Assembly (NCBI GenBank): GCA_005843835.1 | Contig: SZXZ01000011.1 | Span: 36,382 to 100,381, forward strand | DNA from: Chlorobium sp. | GTDB lineage: Bacteria; Bacteroidota; Chlorobiia; Chlorobiales; Chlorobiaceae | DNA length: 64,000 nt | Direction of reading: 5' to 3' | Shown here: positions 18,485 to 27,252 of the stretch, piece by piece | Layout: each line of letters starts with the position of its first letter | Position numbering within the stretch: position 1 is the stretch's first letter | The notes under the pieces: generated by a model | What the model was told of the DNA's origin: nothing | Seen by the model: the letters and a program-made list of their open reading frames with translations, nothing else | The model's database searches: none | Program-made: the position numbers and the translations under genes

Positions 18485-19933
18485 ATGGAAGACATAATGC
18501 AGGGAAATGCCGATAATTTCACCGTCGTGATTTTCGGTGCCAACAGCGATCTGGCTGCCCGTAAACTGTTCCCTTCACTTTACGAACTATCCAAATGGGG
18601 ACATTTACCGGGCGAATACAGAATCATAGGTGTCGGGCGATCTCTCCTCACCCATGAGGAATTTCGGCACCAGGTGCATCAAAAACTCACGACACTTTCA
18701 CCAGAAACTGTTCTGGATGAACAGCATGTGAACAAGTTCAGCTCAAGACTTTTTTACGTAAGTCTGGACCTTGCAGATAGTGAAGGTTATCATGATCTTT
18801 ATAAAGAGCTTATGGATGTTTCACCCGAGTCGGGGTTGGGTGAGCATATTCTGTATTACCTTTCCACTCCTCCAGACCTTGCCCCGATTATTGTCAAAAA
18901 CCTCGACCTTGCAGGTCTGGGAGAGCAACATGATTCACAGGGCGGGTGGAGAAAAATTATCGTAGAAAAACCCTACGGAACAAATCTGCAGACGGCCCGT
19001 CAATTGAATTCCGCTATCGGAGCGGTTTTCAACGAAGAACGTATTTTTCGTATTGATCACTACCTCGGCAAGGAACCGGTTCAGAATATTATGGTGTTCC
19101 GGTTTTCCAATGGAATTTTTGAGCCCTTATGGACACGCCATTACATAGCGAATGTCGAAATTACCATAGCGGAGGATTTTGGTATCCGTGACCGCGGTGC
19201 ATTCTATGATGCAGCGGGTCTGCTTCGCGATATTATACAGAACCATGCCCTTCAACTTCTCGCAGCAGTTGCCATGGAGCCGCCTGTTGATCTTTCTGCA
19301 GATTCTGTCCGCGACGAAAAAGCAAAACTTCTCCGTTCCATTCGCCCGTTTAAATCCTTTGATGTCGAAAAATCAGTTGTGTTAGGCCAGTACGAAGGGT
19401 ATCGATCCGAAAAAAATGTAGCACAGGATTCAACAGTTGAGACCTTTGCAGCAGTCAAATTCTATATCGATAACTGGCGCTGGAAAGATGTTCCGTTTTA
19501 TGTAAAAGCAGGCAAGAACCTTTCCCAGACGATGACCAAGATCGTTATCACCTTCAAATGTCCTCCCCAGAATTATTTCGGGCCGGCAGAAAGTTGCAGT
19601 TACATCGCTAATCAGGTAGTTTTTTGTATTCAACCTGACGAAACTATTGCGTTGCGATTCGGGGCAAAACGTCCCGGTGAAGCAGTGATTACAGATCCCG
19701 TCTACATGAAATTTGATTACAAAACATCCTTTACTGAAGCAGGCATGACCCCTTACCATCGTCTCCTGCTTGATGCCGTCAACGGAGATCAGATGAACTT
19801 TATACGGCAGGACAGTGTCGAATATTCATGGGCCATTATAGATTCAATTAGGGAAACTGTCAATGGCATGACACCTGAAACATATCCAATCCATTCAAAT
19901 GGCCCGGAATCTGCTGGCAGTATTTACAGCTGA
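18485..19933 (+). CDS. zwf: Glucose-6-phosphate 1-dehydrogenase
   Basis: This catalyses the first oxidative step of the pentose phosphate pathway, 482 aa. The NADP-binding loop is [16 protein letters not shown] near residue 17, where the usual GASGDL is replaced by GANSDL. The active-site segment [13 protein letters not shown] lies near residue 190. The ATG abuts the gnd stop codon; Met5 (18497) is an alternative. The 3' end overlaps the convergent pgl gene by 10 bases. With gnd and pgl it supplies NADPH and ribulose 5-phosphate. Confidence 0.96.
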   Translation: MEDIMQGNADNFTVVIFGANSDLAARKLFPSLYELSKWGHLPGEYRIIGVGRSLLTHEEFRHQVHQKLTTLSPETVLDEQHVNKFSSRLFYVSLDLADSEGYHDLYKELMDVSPESGLGEHILYYLSTPPDLAPIIVKNLDLAGLGEQHDSQGGWRKIIVEKPYGTNLQTARQLNSAIGAVFNEERIFRIDHYLGKEPVQNIMVFRFSNGIFEPLWTRHYIANVEITIAEDFGIRDRGAFYDAAGLLRDIIQNHALQLLAAVAMEPPVDLSADSVRDEKAKLLRSIRPFKSFDVEKSVVLGQYEGYRSEKNVAQDSTVETFAAVKFYIDNWRWKDVPFYVKAGKNLSQTMTKIVITFKCPPQNYFGPAESCSYIANQVVFCIQPDETIALRFGAKRPGEAVITDPVYMKFDYKTSFTEAGMTPYHRLLLDAVNGDQMNFIRQDSVEYSWAIIDSIRETVNGMTPETYPIHSNGPESAGSIYS

Positions 19934-20736
19934 GCGGTAAACCAGAACGTCATACCTTTTTCAGGTCTGACAAGGCTTGCCGGCAACAATCTCTCTTTAT
20001 TAAGAAAAATTTTTTCAGCCAGTCTTGACTTCTCTTTTCCTGTGGTGTAAAACAGAACGTTCCGTGCATGGTTGATGACCGGTAGGGATAGGGTTAGCCG
20101 CTTTCCTGGAGGATTTGCCCGAGGTTCATCGACTGCAAGTACCCATCTTTGTTGTTTCTTAAGAACGTCAGCATTGTTCGCAAACAGTGATGCGGTATGA
20201 CCGTCTTCACCCAGGCCGAGTATGATGAAGTCAAACATCGGAAAATCTTGTAAACAATATGGGTAGGTTGCACGAAAAAAAGCACTGATAGTCTCTTCAT
20301 ACTCCCTGGCAGCTTTTTCGCTGTCCTCTTTTTCTGCAGGCATTCTGAAAATATGATTTTCCGGCAGAGGAGCATGTTCAAGCAGCGACTCCACTGCCAT
20401 GCGATAATTGCTGTCTGGATGTGCAATCGGGACCCTTCGTTCATCCCCCCAGAACAACCATGTTTCTGCCCAGGGCATTGAGACTGTTTCTCCCTCCTGA
20501 TTTACACTATTCTCTACGGATGCCCAAAGCCCATAACGCTCAAAAATATCTTTTGTAACCCCTTGAGCAACATGCCGATAGAGTTGGCGGGGCGATTTTC
20601 CGCCTGCAAGAACAAGTGAAAACTGACCATGATCCTTAACAGCTCTATGTGCTTCAGTAATAATAAGCGCTGCGGCATGCTCTGTTATTTCTTTTTCACT
20701 GCCGCTGTAAAGGAACTTACGTTCTGCTGTGCTCAT
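19924..20736 (-). CDS. pgl: 6-phosphogluconolactonase
   Basis: This is the DevB-type lactonase that hydrolyses 6-phosphogluconolactone, 270 aa from the chosen start. [16 protein letters not shown] (phosphate site) and [16 protein letters not shown] (catalytic region) are family signatures. The start at 20736 is favoured by AGGGA about 9 bases upstream; the frame extends to 20766. It is transcribed toward zwf, overlapping its last 10 bases on the opposite strand, so all three enzymes of the oxidative branch sit together but in two transcription units. Confidence 0.94.
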   Translation of the reverse strand: MSTAERKFLYSGSEKEITEHAAALIITEAHRAVKDHGQFSLVLAGGKSPRQLYRHVAQGVTKDIFERYGLWASVENSVNQEGETVSMPWAETWLFWGDERRVPIAHPDSNYRMAVESLLEHAPLPENHIFRMPAEKEDSEKAAREYEETISAFFRATYPYCLQDFPMFDFIILGLGEDGHTASLFANNADVLKKQQRWVLAVDEPRANPPGKRLTLSLPVINHARNVLFYTTGKEKSRLAEKIFLNKERLLPASLVRPEKGMTFWFTAQL

Positions 20737-20969
20737 GTGCTGTTTCCCTGGTCTTGTTGCAGTCAATCTGACGGTTGCGGTAATTCCGGTATGCGGCCTA
20801 AAGGTATGTAAGCATCAACTATCCTCAATGATCAACATAAAGATAAACGATATAAACCTGTATAGAGGTTCCTGTGTATGTGATACAGTTTTGCTTCGGC
20901 GAGGTAGATGTATAACTTATCATTTTGTGATTGAATAACCTGTCATTCTTCAGACGAAAACATATTGTT

Positions 20970-21665
20970 ATGCCTCTCTATGATGGATACGGCGTTCTGG
21001 TCGGCACATTGCAGAAGTATTATTGCGATCATACAGTTAACGATGGTACATATTACCATTGTAATGTAAAAGTCCGAGCTGGCGGAAGAATATATCGTTG
21101 TCCGATTGACCTTGACAGTAAACATGATGCACATGGCCTCCAGTGGCGTGTTGTCGAGCTGGCGGCAGATGCTATACTGCCAATTCTTCATCTAAAGGAA
21201 GGCTGGCATCCCCTTGATTCTCACCCCGGTTCAGGTGCAATAGATTACTATCGAAGTCCTGAGCTGCAGCCAACAACAGAATGCCATCATGTAGCCTCCG
21301 ATTCAGATAATCTTGAGGCAGAAATTGAAGGAACACTAACTGCTTCATGGAAATACGGAACAGGACCGGCAGCTTTCAGAGATCTTGAGCCCCTTCTGAG
21401 GCATTCCAGAAAACTGTTTATTTTCGGCGAGCCTTTCAGAACGGGGTATGGCGTGCATAATATTCATCAAAATCAGGGTGACCCTCCCGAAAGTCAGTGG
21501 CACTCTGAAAACGGAATATGGCAGGATGGTGCAGTTGTTGTACAGCGCGGTGACAAAACCTCGGCGGCATTTTTATGCAAATTTAATACCCAGAGTTTTT
21601 TTGCCGATACCTTATGTCTCTTATCCCCTGACGAGGAGCACCCTGAACATGAACATCTTCATTAG
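20970..21665 (+). CDS. DUF2278 (YukJ-like) family protein
   Basis: This is a 231-aa protein recognised by the opening MPLYDGYGVLVGTLQKY and the later YYHCNVKVRAGG, SHPGSGAIDYYRSPEL and GEPFRTGYGVHNIHQNQGDP segments typical of DUF2278. The function of the family is unknown. The GVHNIHQNQGDP motif is the conserved core, with His residues that could bind metal. The frame opens at 20931 with a TTG, but the ATG at 20970 starts at the conserved N-terminus. It is divergent from pgl. The C-terminus is acidic and His-rich. Confidence 0.85.
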   Translation: MPLYDGYGVLVGTLQKYYCDHTVNDGTYYHCNVKVRAGGRIYRCPIDLDSKHDAHGLQWRVVELAADAILPILHLKEGWHPLDSHPGSGAIDYYRSPELQPTTECHHVASDSDNLEAEIEGTLTASWKYGTGPAAFRDLEPLLRHSRKLFIFGEPFRTGYGVHNIHQNQGDPPESQWHSENGIWQDGAVVVQRGDKTSAAFLCKFNTQSFFADTLCLLSPDEEHPEHEHLH

Positions 21666-21764
21666 TTTGTTTTCCATAAAAAAATTCTTTTCAATGAATT
21701 TGTTGGTGCAGATACATCTCTTCTGTAACTTGCAAGTATAATATCTGAAAGTCATACAACTATT

Positions 21765-21790
21765 TGTGAGTCAATTCTGTTTGACTCACA
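21765..21790 (+). terminator. Inverted repeat after DUF2278 gene
   Basis: A perfect 10-bp stem (TGTGAGTCAA at 21765-21774 and TTGACTCACA at 21781-21790) with a 6-base loop lies about 100 bases after the stop of the DUF2278 gene. A T-rich run follows 10 bases later rather than immediately, so it may be a terminator or a protein-binding palindrome ahead of the next gene. Confidence 0.5.
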
Positions 21791-21862
21791 GACGTATTCC
21801 ATTTTTTCTGTGGGCTATCTTTGTCTACGGATAACCGTTAATAAAAAAAAGGGAGAAGAGTT

Positions 21863-22519
21863 ATGGCAGCATTTGATTTTGGGAATAAAGTTGATCCGCA
21901 TCTGTTTGATAAACAGCTTAATTCAACTTACACAGTCAACATTCAGGACTATATCAAGCAGGGCTGGGAGATGTTTAAAGAGCATATAGGAGAGTTCGTA
22001 GGGTTTACTCTTCTTATTTTCGCAGTATCGGCCGTTAGCTCAAAATTTGCATTTTTCGGCTCATTTATTTTTTCTGCAGTTGCTGCTCCGCTTTATGCAG
22101 GATTCGGTATTGTTGCTTTCAAGCTCATTAGCGGAAAGCCTTTCCAGTTTGCGGATTTTTTCAATGGGTTTAACTATTTACTTCCTCTTTTTCTCGCGGG
22201 TCTTGCAGGTGGTCTTTTGGTAGGTTTTGGTATGGTATTGCTTTTGATCCCTGGCATTTATCTCGCAATCGGGTATATGTTTTCCACGTTTCTAATCATT
22301 GATTATCGCATGGAGTTCTGGCAGGCCATGGAGACGAGCCGTCAAATCATTACCAAAAACTGGTTTGCTTTTTTTGGATTAGGGTTTGCTCTTTTTGCCC
22401 TTAATTTTCTTGGAGCGCTTGCTCTTGGTGTAGGTCTTCTTGTCAGTATTCCTGTTTCAGCCTGTGCGGTAGCGATTGCATACAAAGAGATTATAGGTTT
22501 GTATTCGACAGAGTGGTAG
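21863..22519 (+). CDS. Polytopic membrane protein, unknown function
   Basis: This is a 218-aa integral membrane protein with a hydrophilic N-terminus (about 1-40) and about five or six membrane segments. The segment FGMVLLLIPGIYLAIGYMFSTFLIIDYRMEFWQAMETSRQII resembles the membrane domain found in DUF975/glycerophosphodiester phosphodiesterase-type proteins, in which an L-x-P-G-I/Y helix precedes an amphipathic helix. That likeness is by pattern only. The ribosome site GGGAGAAGAG is strong. It is followed on the same strand by the SIMPL-domain gene 40 bases later, likely one operon with it and the next membrane protein. Confidence 0.72.
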   Translation: MAAFDFGNKVDPHLFDKQLNSTYTVNIQDYIKQGWEMFKEHIGEFVGFTLLIFAVSAVSSKFAFFGSFIFSAVAAPLYAGFGIVAFKLISGKPFQFADFFNGFNYLLPLFLAGLAGGLLVGFGMVLLLIPGIYLAIGYMFSTFLIIDYRMEFWQAMETSRQIITKNWFAFFGLGFALFALNFLGALALGVGLLVSIPVSACAVAIAYKEIIGLYSTEW

Positions 22520-22564
22520 TTGGGGTACACTTTTTTTTAGATAATAAGGAGATAGGTATTGTTG

Positions 22565-23287
22565 ATGCAAAGGAAACTCCTTTTTTGGAGTGTTTGGTTA
22601 TCAGTTATTGGATGCTGTATCTCTCCTGCAGGGCAAGCCGAAGAAAGTCAGGTTGTGGTCTCGGCCACAGGCAGGGTTTCAGTAAAGCCCGATATGGCGA
22701 AGTTCGATGTGGTTGTTAAATCGGATGCCAAAACCGCTGATAAAGCAGCTACAGATACAGCTGAAAAATATCGGGCTGTTCAGAAATCACTCAGAACAGA
22801 AGGGATTTCCCTTGATGATTCTCCTACGGCAAGTTATACCGTTGCTCCGCGTTCGGAGTGGGATCAGTCCCTTGGAAAAAGCATTCTGAAAGGTTACACT
22901 GCTCGACATGTCATCTCAGTCAAGGTGCGTATTCTCGAAAAAATCGGACGGGCGATTGATGCAGTTGTAGGAGCAGGAGCAGACGAAGTACAAAGTATAA
23001 CCTTTTCATCAAGCCAATATGACATGCTTCGACAGGAGGCGCTTGTAGCCGCTGTTGAGAATGCCCGCAGGGATGCCGGGGTAATGGCAAAGGCCGCTGG
23101 AGGTCGTATTGGGCAACTTATGGAGGTAAGTGTTAACCAGCCATCTTACAGAGATCATCCTCAAATGGATGTCATGGCTATGCGTGCAGCCCCTTCAGCC
23201 ATTTCGACTGAAATAGCACCAAAAGAGCAGGATATCATGGTTACCATCAGTTCAAGGTGGCGGTTTGTCGCTCCGTCTTTAAAATGA
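22565..23287 (+). CDS. SIMPL-domain (DUF541) secreted protein
   Basis: This is a 240-aa exported protein of the SIMPL/DUF541 family, found in the periplasm or envelope of many Gram-negative bacteria; some members are linked to oxidative stress tolerance. A signal peptide covers about residues 1-25, ending near SPAGQAEE. The family start VVVSATGRVSVKPDMAKFDVVVKS follows, with YTVAPRSEWDQ and GYTARHVISVKVR later. Start choice is uncertain: AAGGAG is 7 bases before TTG 22559 and 13 before ATG 22565. Its stop overlaps the next gene by ATGA. Confidence 0.87.
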   Translation: MQRKLLFWSVWLSVIGCCISPAGQAEESQVVVSATGRVSVKPDMAKFDVVVKSDAKTADKAATDTAEKYRAVQKSLRTEGISLDDSPTASYTVAPRSEWDQSLGKSILKGYTARHVISVKVRILEKIGRAIDAVVGAGADEVQSITFSSSQYDMLRQEALVAAVENARRDAGVMAKAAGGRIGQLMEVSVNQPSYRDHPQMDVMAMRAAPSAISTEIAPKEQDIMVTISSRWRFVAPSLK

Positions 23288-23946
23288 CAAAAAGGTTTTT
23301 CTGGAAAATATATGGATGGAACAATCCAGTAAAAAGAAAAGTTCTGGAGCGCTACGAGCAGGCCGGAGATGGAAAAATCATTATCGATGTAGCATCAAAA
23401 AGTGTTGAGGATTTGTATGAAGATTTTGACAAAACAGCACCATATCATAAAAAGGATCTGGATGAAGATCTTGTTTATTATCTGACAGAATGTGTTCGTG
23501 AAATAGGTCATTCAGAATTTGTCATCAGGTTTGTATTCGAGCGGTTCCCCTCAGAAGAGTTTATGCAGCGAGTACGTACAAGTGTTCATAAATTTTTTAT
23601 GTACCAGAAAGAGCTTGAACTTGCCGCTATGAAAAAAATGCAGAGAACCTCCAGTGTTCTGCTTATTATCGGAATTGTAATTTTAGTGATTTCTCTTTGG
23701 TTCAATCTTTTTCTTTTTGAATCCCGCGGAGTATCCTTCATCAATAGTGTTATAGCAGAAGGCCTCACTATTGTTGCCTGGGTATCAATGTGGGAGGCTC
23801 TTGCAACATTTCTGCTTAACTGGGCACCACACCGTTTTAACATACGGCTGTATATGAAAATCGCGGATGCTACCATTTTGTTTGATCACCCAATGAGCTA
23901 TGTATCTGATGCTCACACAGGATCCGGCGGAGTACCGCAGATTTGA
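23284..23946 (+). CDS. Membrane protein with cytosolic N-domain, unknown
   Basis: I do not recognise this 220-aa protein. The N-terminal half (1-115) is hydrophilic and helical, with YYLTECVREIGHSEFVIRF. Two membrane segments follow (about 124-145, SVLLIIGIVILVISLWFNLF, and 155-182, SVIAEGLTIVAWVSMWEALATFLL), then a short conserved-looking tail. The ATG at 23284 overlaps the SIMPL stop in an ATGA arrangement, so it is translated from the same message. Association with SIMPL suggests an envelope task, which is inference. Confidence 0.7.
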   Translation: MTKRFFWKIYGWNNPVKRKVLERYEQAGDGKIIIDVASKSVEDLYEDFDKTAPYHKKDLDEDLVYYLTECVREIGHSEFVIRFVFERFPSEEFMQRVRTSVHKFFMYQKELELAAMKKMQRTSSVLLIIGIVILVISLWFNLFLFESRGVSFINSVIAEGLTIVAWVSMWEALATFLLNWAPHRFNIRLYMKIADATILFDHPMSYVSDAHTGSGGVPQI

Positions 23947-24028
23947 CCCTTACAAAAAAAAATCATACCTTAACTGGTCTTCTTGCCTTTCTATTTTCTT
24001 CTTATTAGTGGATAAATCGTTTATCCCC

Positions 24029-24147
24029 TTTCAGCCGTTCTAAGGAGACTGAATTTCTGATTGTCGTGCTTTGGGGTGTGGAACCCCTTTTTTTATTGAA
24101 ACATTAAGGAGACTCCGGAATTGTATCCTGTCCGGGTCTTTTTTTTA
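24029..24147 (+). ncRNA. Candidate small RNA with tandem terminator hairpins
   Basis: Two terminator-like hairpins occur in tandem in a gene-free gap. GGGGT-GTGGA-ACCCC lies at 24073-24087 and is followed by seven T. GAC-CCGGA pairs with TCCGG-GTC at 24111-24138 and is followed by eight T. Upstream, TTCAG (near 24030) can pair with CTGAA (near 24049). The decamer TAAGGAGACT occurs twice (24041-24050 and 24105-24114), as if the unit were duplicated. The first hairpin may simply terminate the upstream operon. A Chlorobi-specific RNA (the Chlorobi-1 motif has two stem-loops plus a terminator) is possible but I cannot confirm it. Confidence 0.4.
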
Positions 24148-24205
24148 TGCATATACCGCTTTACCGAAAAAGATGGTAACGGTTTAACACAGTTTGAGGC
24201 AGCTT

Positions 24206-24955
24206 ATGATTCGATTGATTTCTATGCTTTTTATGATGCTCATTATGGTATTTCCTTTAGAAGGACGCTCATTGAGCTTTGATAATAATAATGAGTTCCG
24301 TAACAACTTTTCAGCACTTTCACAATCTTCGGAAATCCAAAATAAAATAGATCCGATGGTGCTCAGTATGGCGCTCTCGGGTTACTACTCACTTAAAGAT
24401 CAGGGAAAAGTTAACCGTGATGGTATTTTGACGGTGATAGATTTTAATCGCCCTTCAGTTGATGAAAGACTATTTGTTATCGATGTCAACGAGGGCCGTT
24501 TGCTTTATTCAGGTTTGGTAGCTCATGGACGCAGAAGTGGTGAAAATTACGCGCAATTTTTTTCCAACGATCCGGGTTCCCATCAAAGCAGTCTTGGCTT
24601 TTTTACAACCGGTGATACCTATGACGGTAAAAACGGTTATTCACTCAGGCTTATTGGTATGGAACGAGGCATTAACGACCGAGCTGAATCAAGAAGCATT
24701 GTGATTCATGGTGCTAACTATGTATCCTATGATTATATAAGGAAACATGGCCGCCTTGGGCGAAGCCAGGGATGTCCAGCTATCTCGGTTGATAGTTTTC
24801 AGCAGGTGATTGATCTTATCAAAGGGGGAAGCTGCCTGTTCATTTTCCATGGCGACAAGGATTATGCTACCAAGTCAACACTTTTCAATCCTGATCTGGC
24901 TTTGCTCCATAGACGACCTTTGAATCGAATTCTAAACGCATACCAACACGTATGA
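24206..24955 (+). CDS. Murein L,D-transpeptidase catalytic-domain protein (YkuD_2)
   Basis: This exported protein of 249 aa carries the YkuD_2 form of the L,D-transpeptidase catalytic domain, which cross-links or edits peptidoglycan stem peptides. A signal peptide lies at residues 1-22 (LISMLFMMLIMVFPLEG). The catalytic part includes DFNRPSVDERLFVIDVNEGRLL, the conserved His in IVIHGANYVS and the nucleophile Cys in GRSQGCPAIS. GAGG lies 6 bases before the ATG at 24206. Its stop overlaps the start of a second L,D-transpeptidase (ATGA), so the two are coupled. Confidence 0.87.
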   Translation: MIRLISMLFMMLIMVFPLEGRSLSFDNNNEFRNNFSALSQSSEIQNKIDPMVLSMALSGYYSLKDQGKVNRDGILTVIDFNRPSVDERLFVIDVNEGRLLYSGLVAHGRRSGENYAQFFSNDPGSHQSSLGFFTTGDTYDGKNGYSLRLIGMERGINDRAESRSIVIHGANYVSYDYIRKHGRLGRSQGCPAISVDSFQQVIDLIKGGSCLFIFHGDKDYATKSTLFNPDLALLHRRPLNRILNAYQHV

Positions 24956-26631
24956 TAGGTATCCTTCTTTTCTGGCTGGCGTTCAGTCCTGTTCAGCCCG
25001 TTCCGGAAAGACCTCCAGTCTCTCAAAAGGAACTTCTTCAGCACAAGAAAGAGAGTACGGGTCACCAGCAAAAAAGTGTTGTAACTAATAGCGTAACAGG
25101 ACATATTCGACGATTCTTCGATCGGCTATTACAGCCGAATACCCATTCAGAACTTGCTGAACAGAAGTTTATCAATCCCCACCTTGCCCGGTTCTATGCT
25201 GCAAGGGGATTCCAGCCTGTATGGATAAAGCCTCTAATGGTTTCTGAGCTTATCAGTGCTGTTGAGGGTGCAGTAAATGATGGTCTTGAACCATCAGACT
25301 ATCATATCAATGAAATCAGGGAGTTTCAAAGTCACCCATCATTAACCCCTGAATCTCAGGCCCGTTATGATATTCTTCTGAGTGATGCTTATTTTACTTT
25401 TGCCAGTCACCTTCGTTACGGAAAGGTTGAGCCCAAAAAACTGGACCAGAATTGGAACCTCAATAATACAGTCAGCCGAAGTGCCCTTGAGTACAGGCTT
25501 GAGCATGCTCTTATTAACGAAAGAATTGCCGTACTTTTAAATGATCTTCACCCACAATATCCCAAATATAATAAGCTTAAAGCCGTTCTTGCACGTTACC
25601 GTTCAATTGCCAGGGAAGGAGGTTGGCCTGTATTGCCGGAAGGGCCGACTTTAACAGAAGGTTCCAGAGATAATCGTGTTTTGCTGCTGCATAAACGTCT
25701 TGAAGCTTCAGGCGAAATTGGGAGTTCTGAATCCGATACCTCAAAAGTCTACACAAAAGAATTGGTTGAGGCGGTAAAAAAGTTTCAGAAACGCAACGGT
25801 CTTGATCCCGACGGAGCGTTTGGCGCAGTCACTGTTAAGGTCATGAATATGCCTGTTGAGCGTCGGATTGATCAAATTCGTATAAACCTTGAAAGGTACC
25901 GCTGGTTTCTCAGCGAGCTTGAGCCTACCTATGTCATGGTTAATATTCCTGAATTTGCCCTTCAGTATATTGTAAATGGAAACACCCGCTGGGCAACACG
26001 GGTCATAGTTGGACAACCGGCCCGCAAAACACCTGTTTTCAAAGCGGAGATGCAGTATGTCATATTTAATCCACAATGGGTGATACCTCCAACCATTCTG
26101 GCTAAAGATGCCCTGCCTGGCATTCGTAAAAGTATATCCTACCTCAGCCATAAGAAGCTGAACGTTATTGACCGGAATGGCAGTATCGTCGACCCAGCAT
26201 CGGTTAACTGGTCACAGTATACGGAGAAAAACTTTCCATATCGCTTGCGGCAGTTATCTGGAGAACATGGTTCACTTGGGAGGGTTAAGTTCTTGCTTCC
26301 GAACAGGTTTATTGTATATCTGCATGACACGCCAACGAAAGAGCTGTTTAAAAAGAGTGCCAGGGCTTTCAGTTCAGGATGCATCAGGGTGGAAAATCCT
26401 CTTGAACTTGCTGAACAAGTACTGCAGGACAGTATCAAATGGAACAGGGACAGGATCATGTCAGTGATCAAGACAAAAAAAACATCAACCGTTATCCTGC
26501 CTAAACGGATACCGGTCTTTATTCTTTACCTTACAGCCGTTGCAGATGGTGAGGATATCCAGTTTTTTGAAGATGTCTATGACAGGGATACTGCTGTTTT
26601 GAATGCACTGAACAAACCTTTATCAAAATAA
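24952..26631 (+). CDS. L,D-transpeptidase, YcbB/LdtD-like
   Basis: This is a 559-aa murein L,D-transpeptidase of the YcbB type. A hydrophobic N-terminus (IGILLFWLAFSPVQPV) directs export. A scaffold domain follows (about 70-220, ARFYAARGFQPVWIKP), then a peptidoglycan-binding domain (VEAVKKFQKRNGLDPDGAFGAVTVKVMN, about 265-300) and the YkuD catalytic domain (about 320-510). The catalytic His is in YLHDTP and the Cys in SSGCIRVENPLELAE. It overlaps the smaller YkuD_2 gene by 4 bases, giving two different L,D-transpeptidases on one message. 3-3 cross-links or protein attachment are the expected products. Confidence 0.92.
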   Translation: MIGILLFWLAFSPVQPVPERPPVSQKELLQHKKESTGHQQKSVVTNSVTGHIRRFFDRLLQPNTHSELAEQKFINPHLARFYAARGFQPVWIKPLMVSELISAVEGAVNDGLEPSDYHINEIREFQSHPSLTPESQARYDILLSDAYFTFASHLRYGKVEPKKLDQNWNLNNTVSRSALEYRLEHALINERIAVLLNDLHPQYPKYNKLKAVLARYRSIAREGGWPVLPEGPTLTEGSRDNRVLLLHKRLEASGEIGSSESDTSKVYTKELVEAVKKFQKRNGLDPDGAFGAVTVKVMNMPVERRIDQIRINLERYRWFLSELEPTYVMVNIPEFALQYIVNGNTRWATRVIVGQPARKTPVFKAEMQYVIFNPQWVIPPTILAKDALPGIRKSISYLSHKKLNVIDRNGSIVDPASVNWSQYTEKNFPYRLRQLSGEHGSLGRVKFLLPNRFIVYLHDTPTKELFKKSARAFSSGCIRVENPLELAEQVLQDSIKWNRDRIMSVIKTKKTSTVILPKRIPVFILYLTAVADGEDIQFFEDVYDRDTAVLNALNKPLSK

Positions 26632-26637
26632 ATAAAA

Positions 26638-26661
26638 GGGGAAGCTTCGGCTTCTAAAATT
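26638..26661 (+). promoter_or_regulatory. UUCG hairpin between ribosome site and start codon
   Basis: AAGGGG (to 26641) looks like a ribosome site for the SRPBCC gene but lies about 20 bases before its ATG at 26662. GAAGC-TTCG-GCTTC (26641-26654) forms a small stem with an extra-stable tetraloop between them. Folded, it would bring the site to a normal distance. A terminator is unlikely because no T-run follows. Confidence 0.4.
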
Positions 26662-27129
26662 ATGTCATTTTCAGTAGCTATTAACATTCAAAGGGATTTT
26701 GAAACGTCCTCAACTCCCGACAAAGTGTATGCGCTTCTTGCTGATGTTCCCCGTTCCGCATCCCACTTTCCCAAAGTAGATCAACTTGTAGATCTGGGTG
26801 ACAATACCTTCCGTTGGGAAATGGAAAAAATCGGCATAGGAGGCTATACTCTTCAGCAAACCATATACGCCTCAAGGTACACAGCGGATGCAGCAGCAAA
26901 GAAGGTTTCCTGGACTCCGGTACACGGCGTCGGGAATGCCATAGTTGAGGGGGCTTGGACAATAACTCCACAAGGGGCCGGAACAAAAGTTACCCTCAAA
27001 ACGAAAGGCGATCTTACAGTCGATTTTCCCTCGTTTCTTGAGTTCATAATTTCCCCCCTGGTCGTCATGGAATTCACCGGAATGATAGAGCGCTATCTCT
27101 CTAACCTGCAGGAGACCTTTAGCAAATAG
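26662..27129 (+). CDS. SRPBCC (START-like) family protein
   Basis: This is a 155-aa cytosolic protein with the SRPBCC/polyketide-cyclase-like fold, which encloses a hydrophobic pocket. IQRDFETSSTPDKVYALLADVPRSASHFPKVDQLVDLGDNTFRWEM is the typical first strand, helix pair and strand of the family, and VEFIISPLVV-like sequence near the end forms the long C-terminal helix. It follows the L,D-transpeptidase by 30 bases. The ligand is unknown; members handle lipids, quinones or antibiotics. Confidence 0.8.
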   Translation: MSFSVAINIQRDFETSSTPDKVYALLADVPRSASHFPKVDQLVDLGDNTFRWEMEKIGIGGYTLQQTIYASRYTADAAAKKVSWTPVHGVGNAIVEGAWTITPQGAGTKVTLKTKGDLTVDFPSFLEFIISPLVVMEFTGMIERYLSNLQETFSK

Positions 27130-27150
27130 TCTTTCTGCAAGCCACGTATA

Positions 27151-27183
27151 AGTACACCCTTGGCTCAAAAACCTGGGTGTACT
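27151..27183 (+). terminator. Inverted repeat after SRPBCC gene
   Basis: A perfect 9-bp stem (AGTACACCC at 27151-27159 and GGGTGTACT at 27175-27183) with a 15-base loop begins 22 bases after the SRPBCC stop. A loose T-rich run (CCTATTTG) follows. It is a probable but imperfect intrinsic terminator of the L,D-transpeptidase/SRPBCC unit. Confidence 0.5.
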
Positions 27184-27252
27184 CCTATTTGTAGTCAGGC
27201 GCCGCACCTCAGCATCTGGAAATTGGAGTTTGATCACTTAAATACTGTTATC

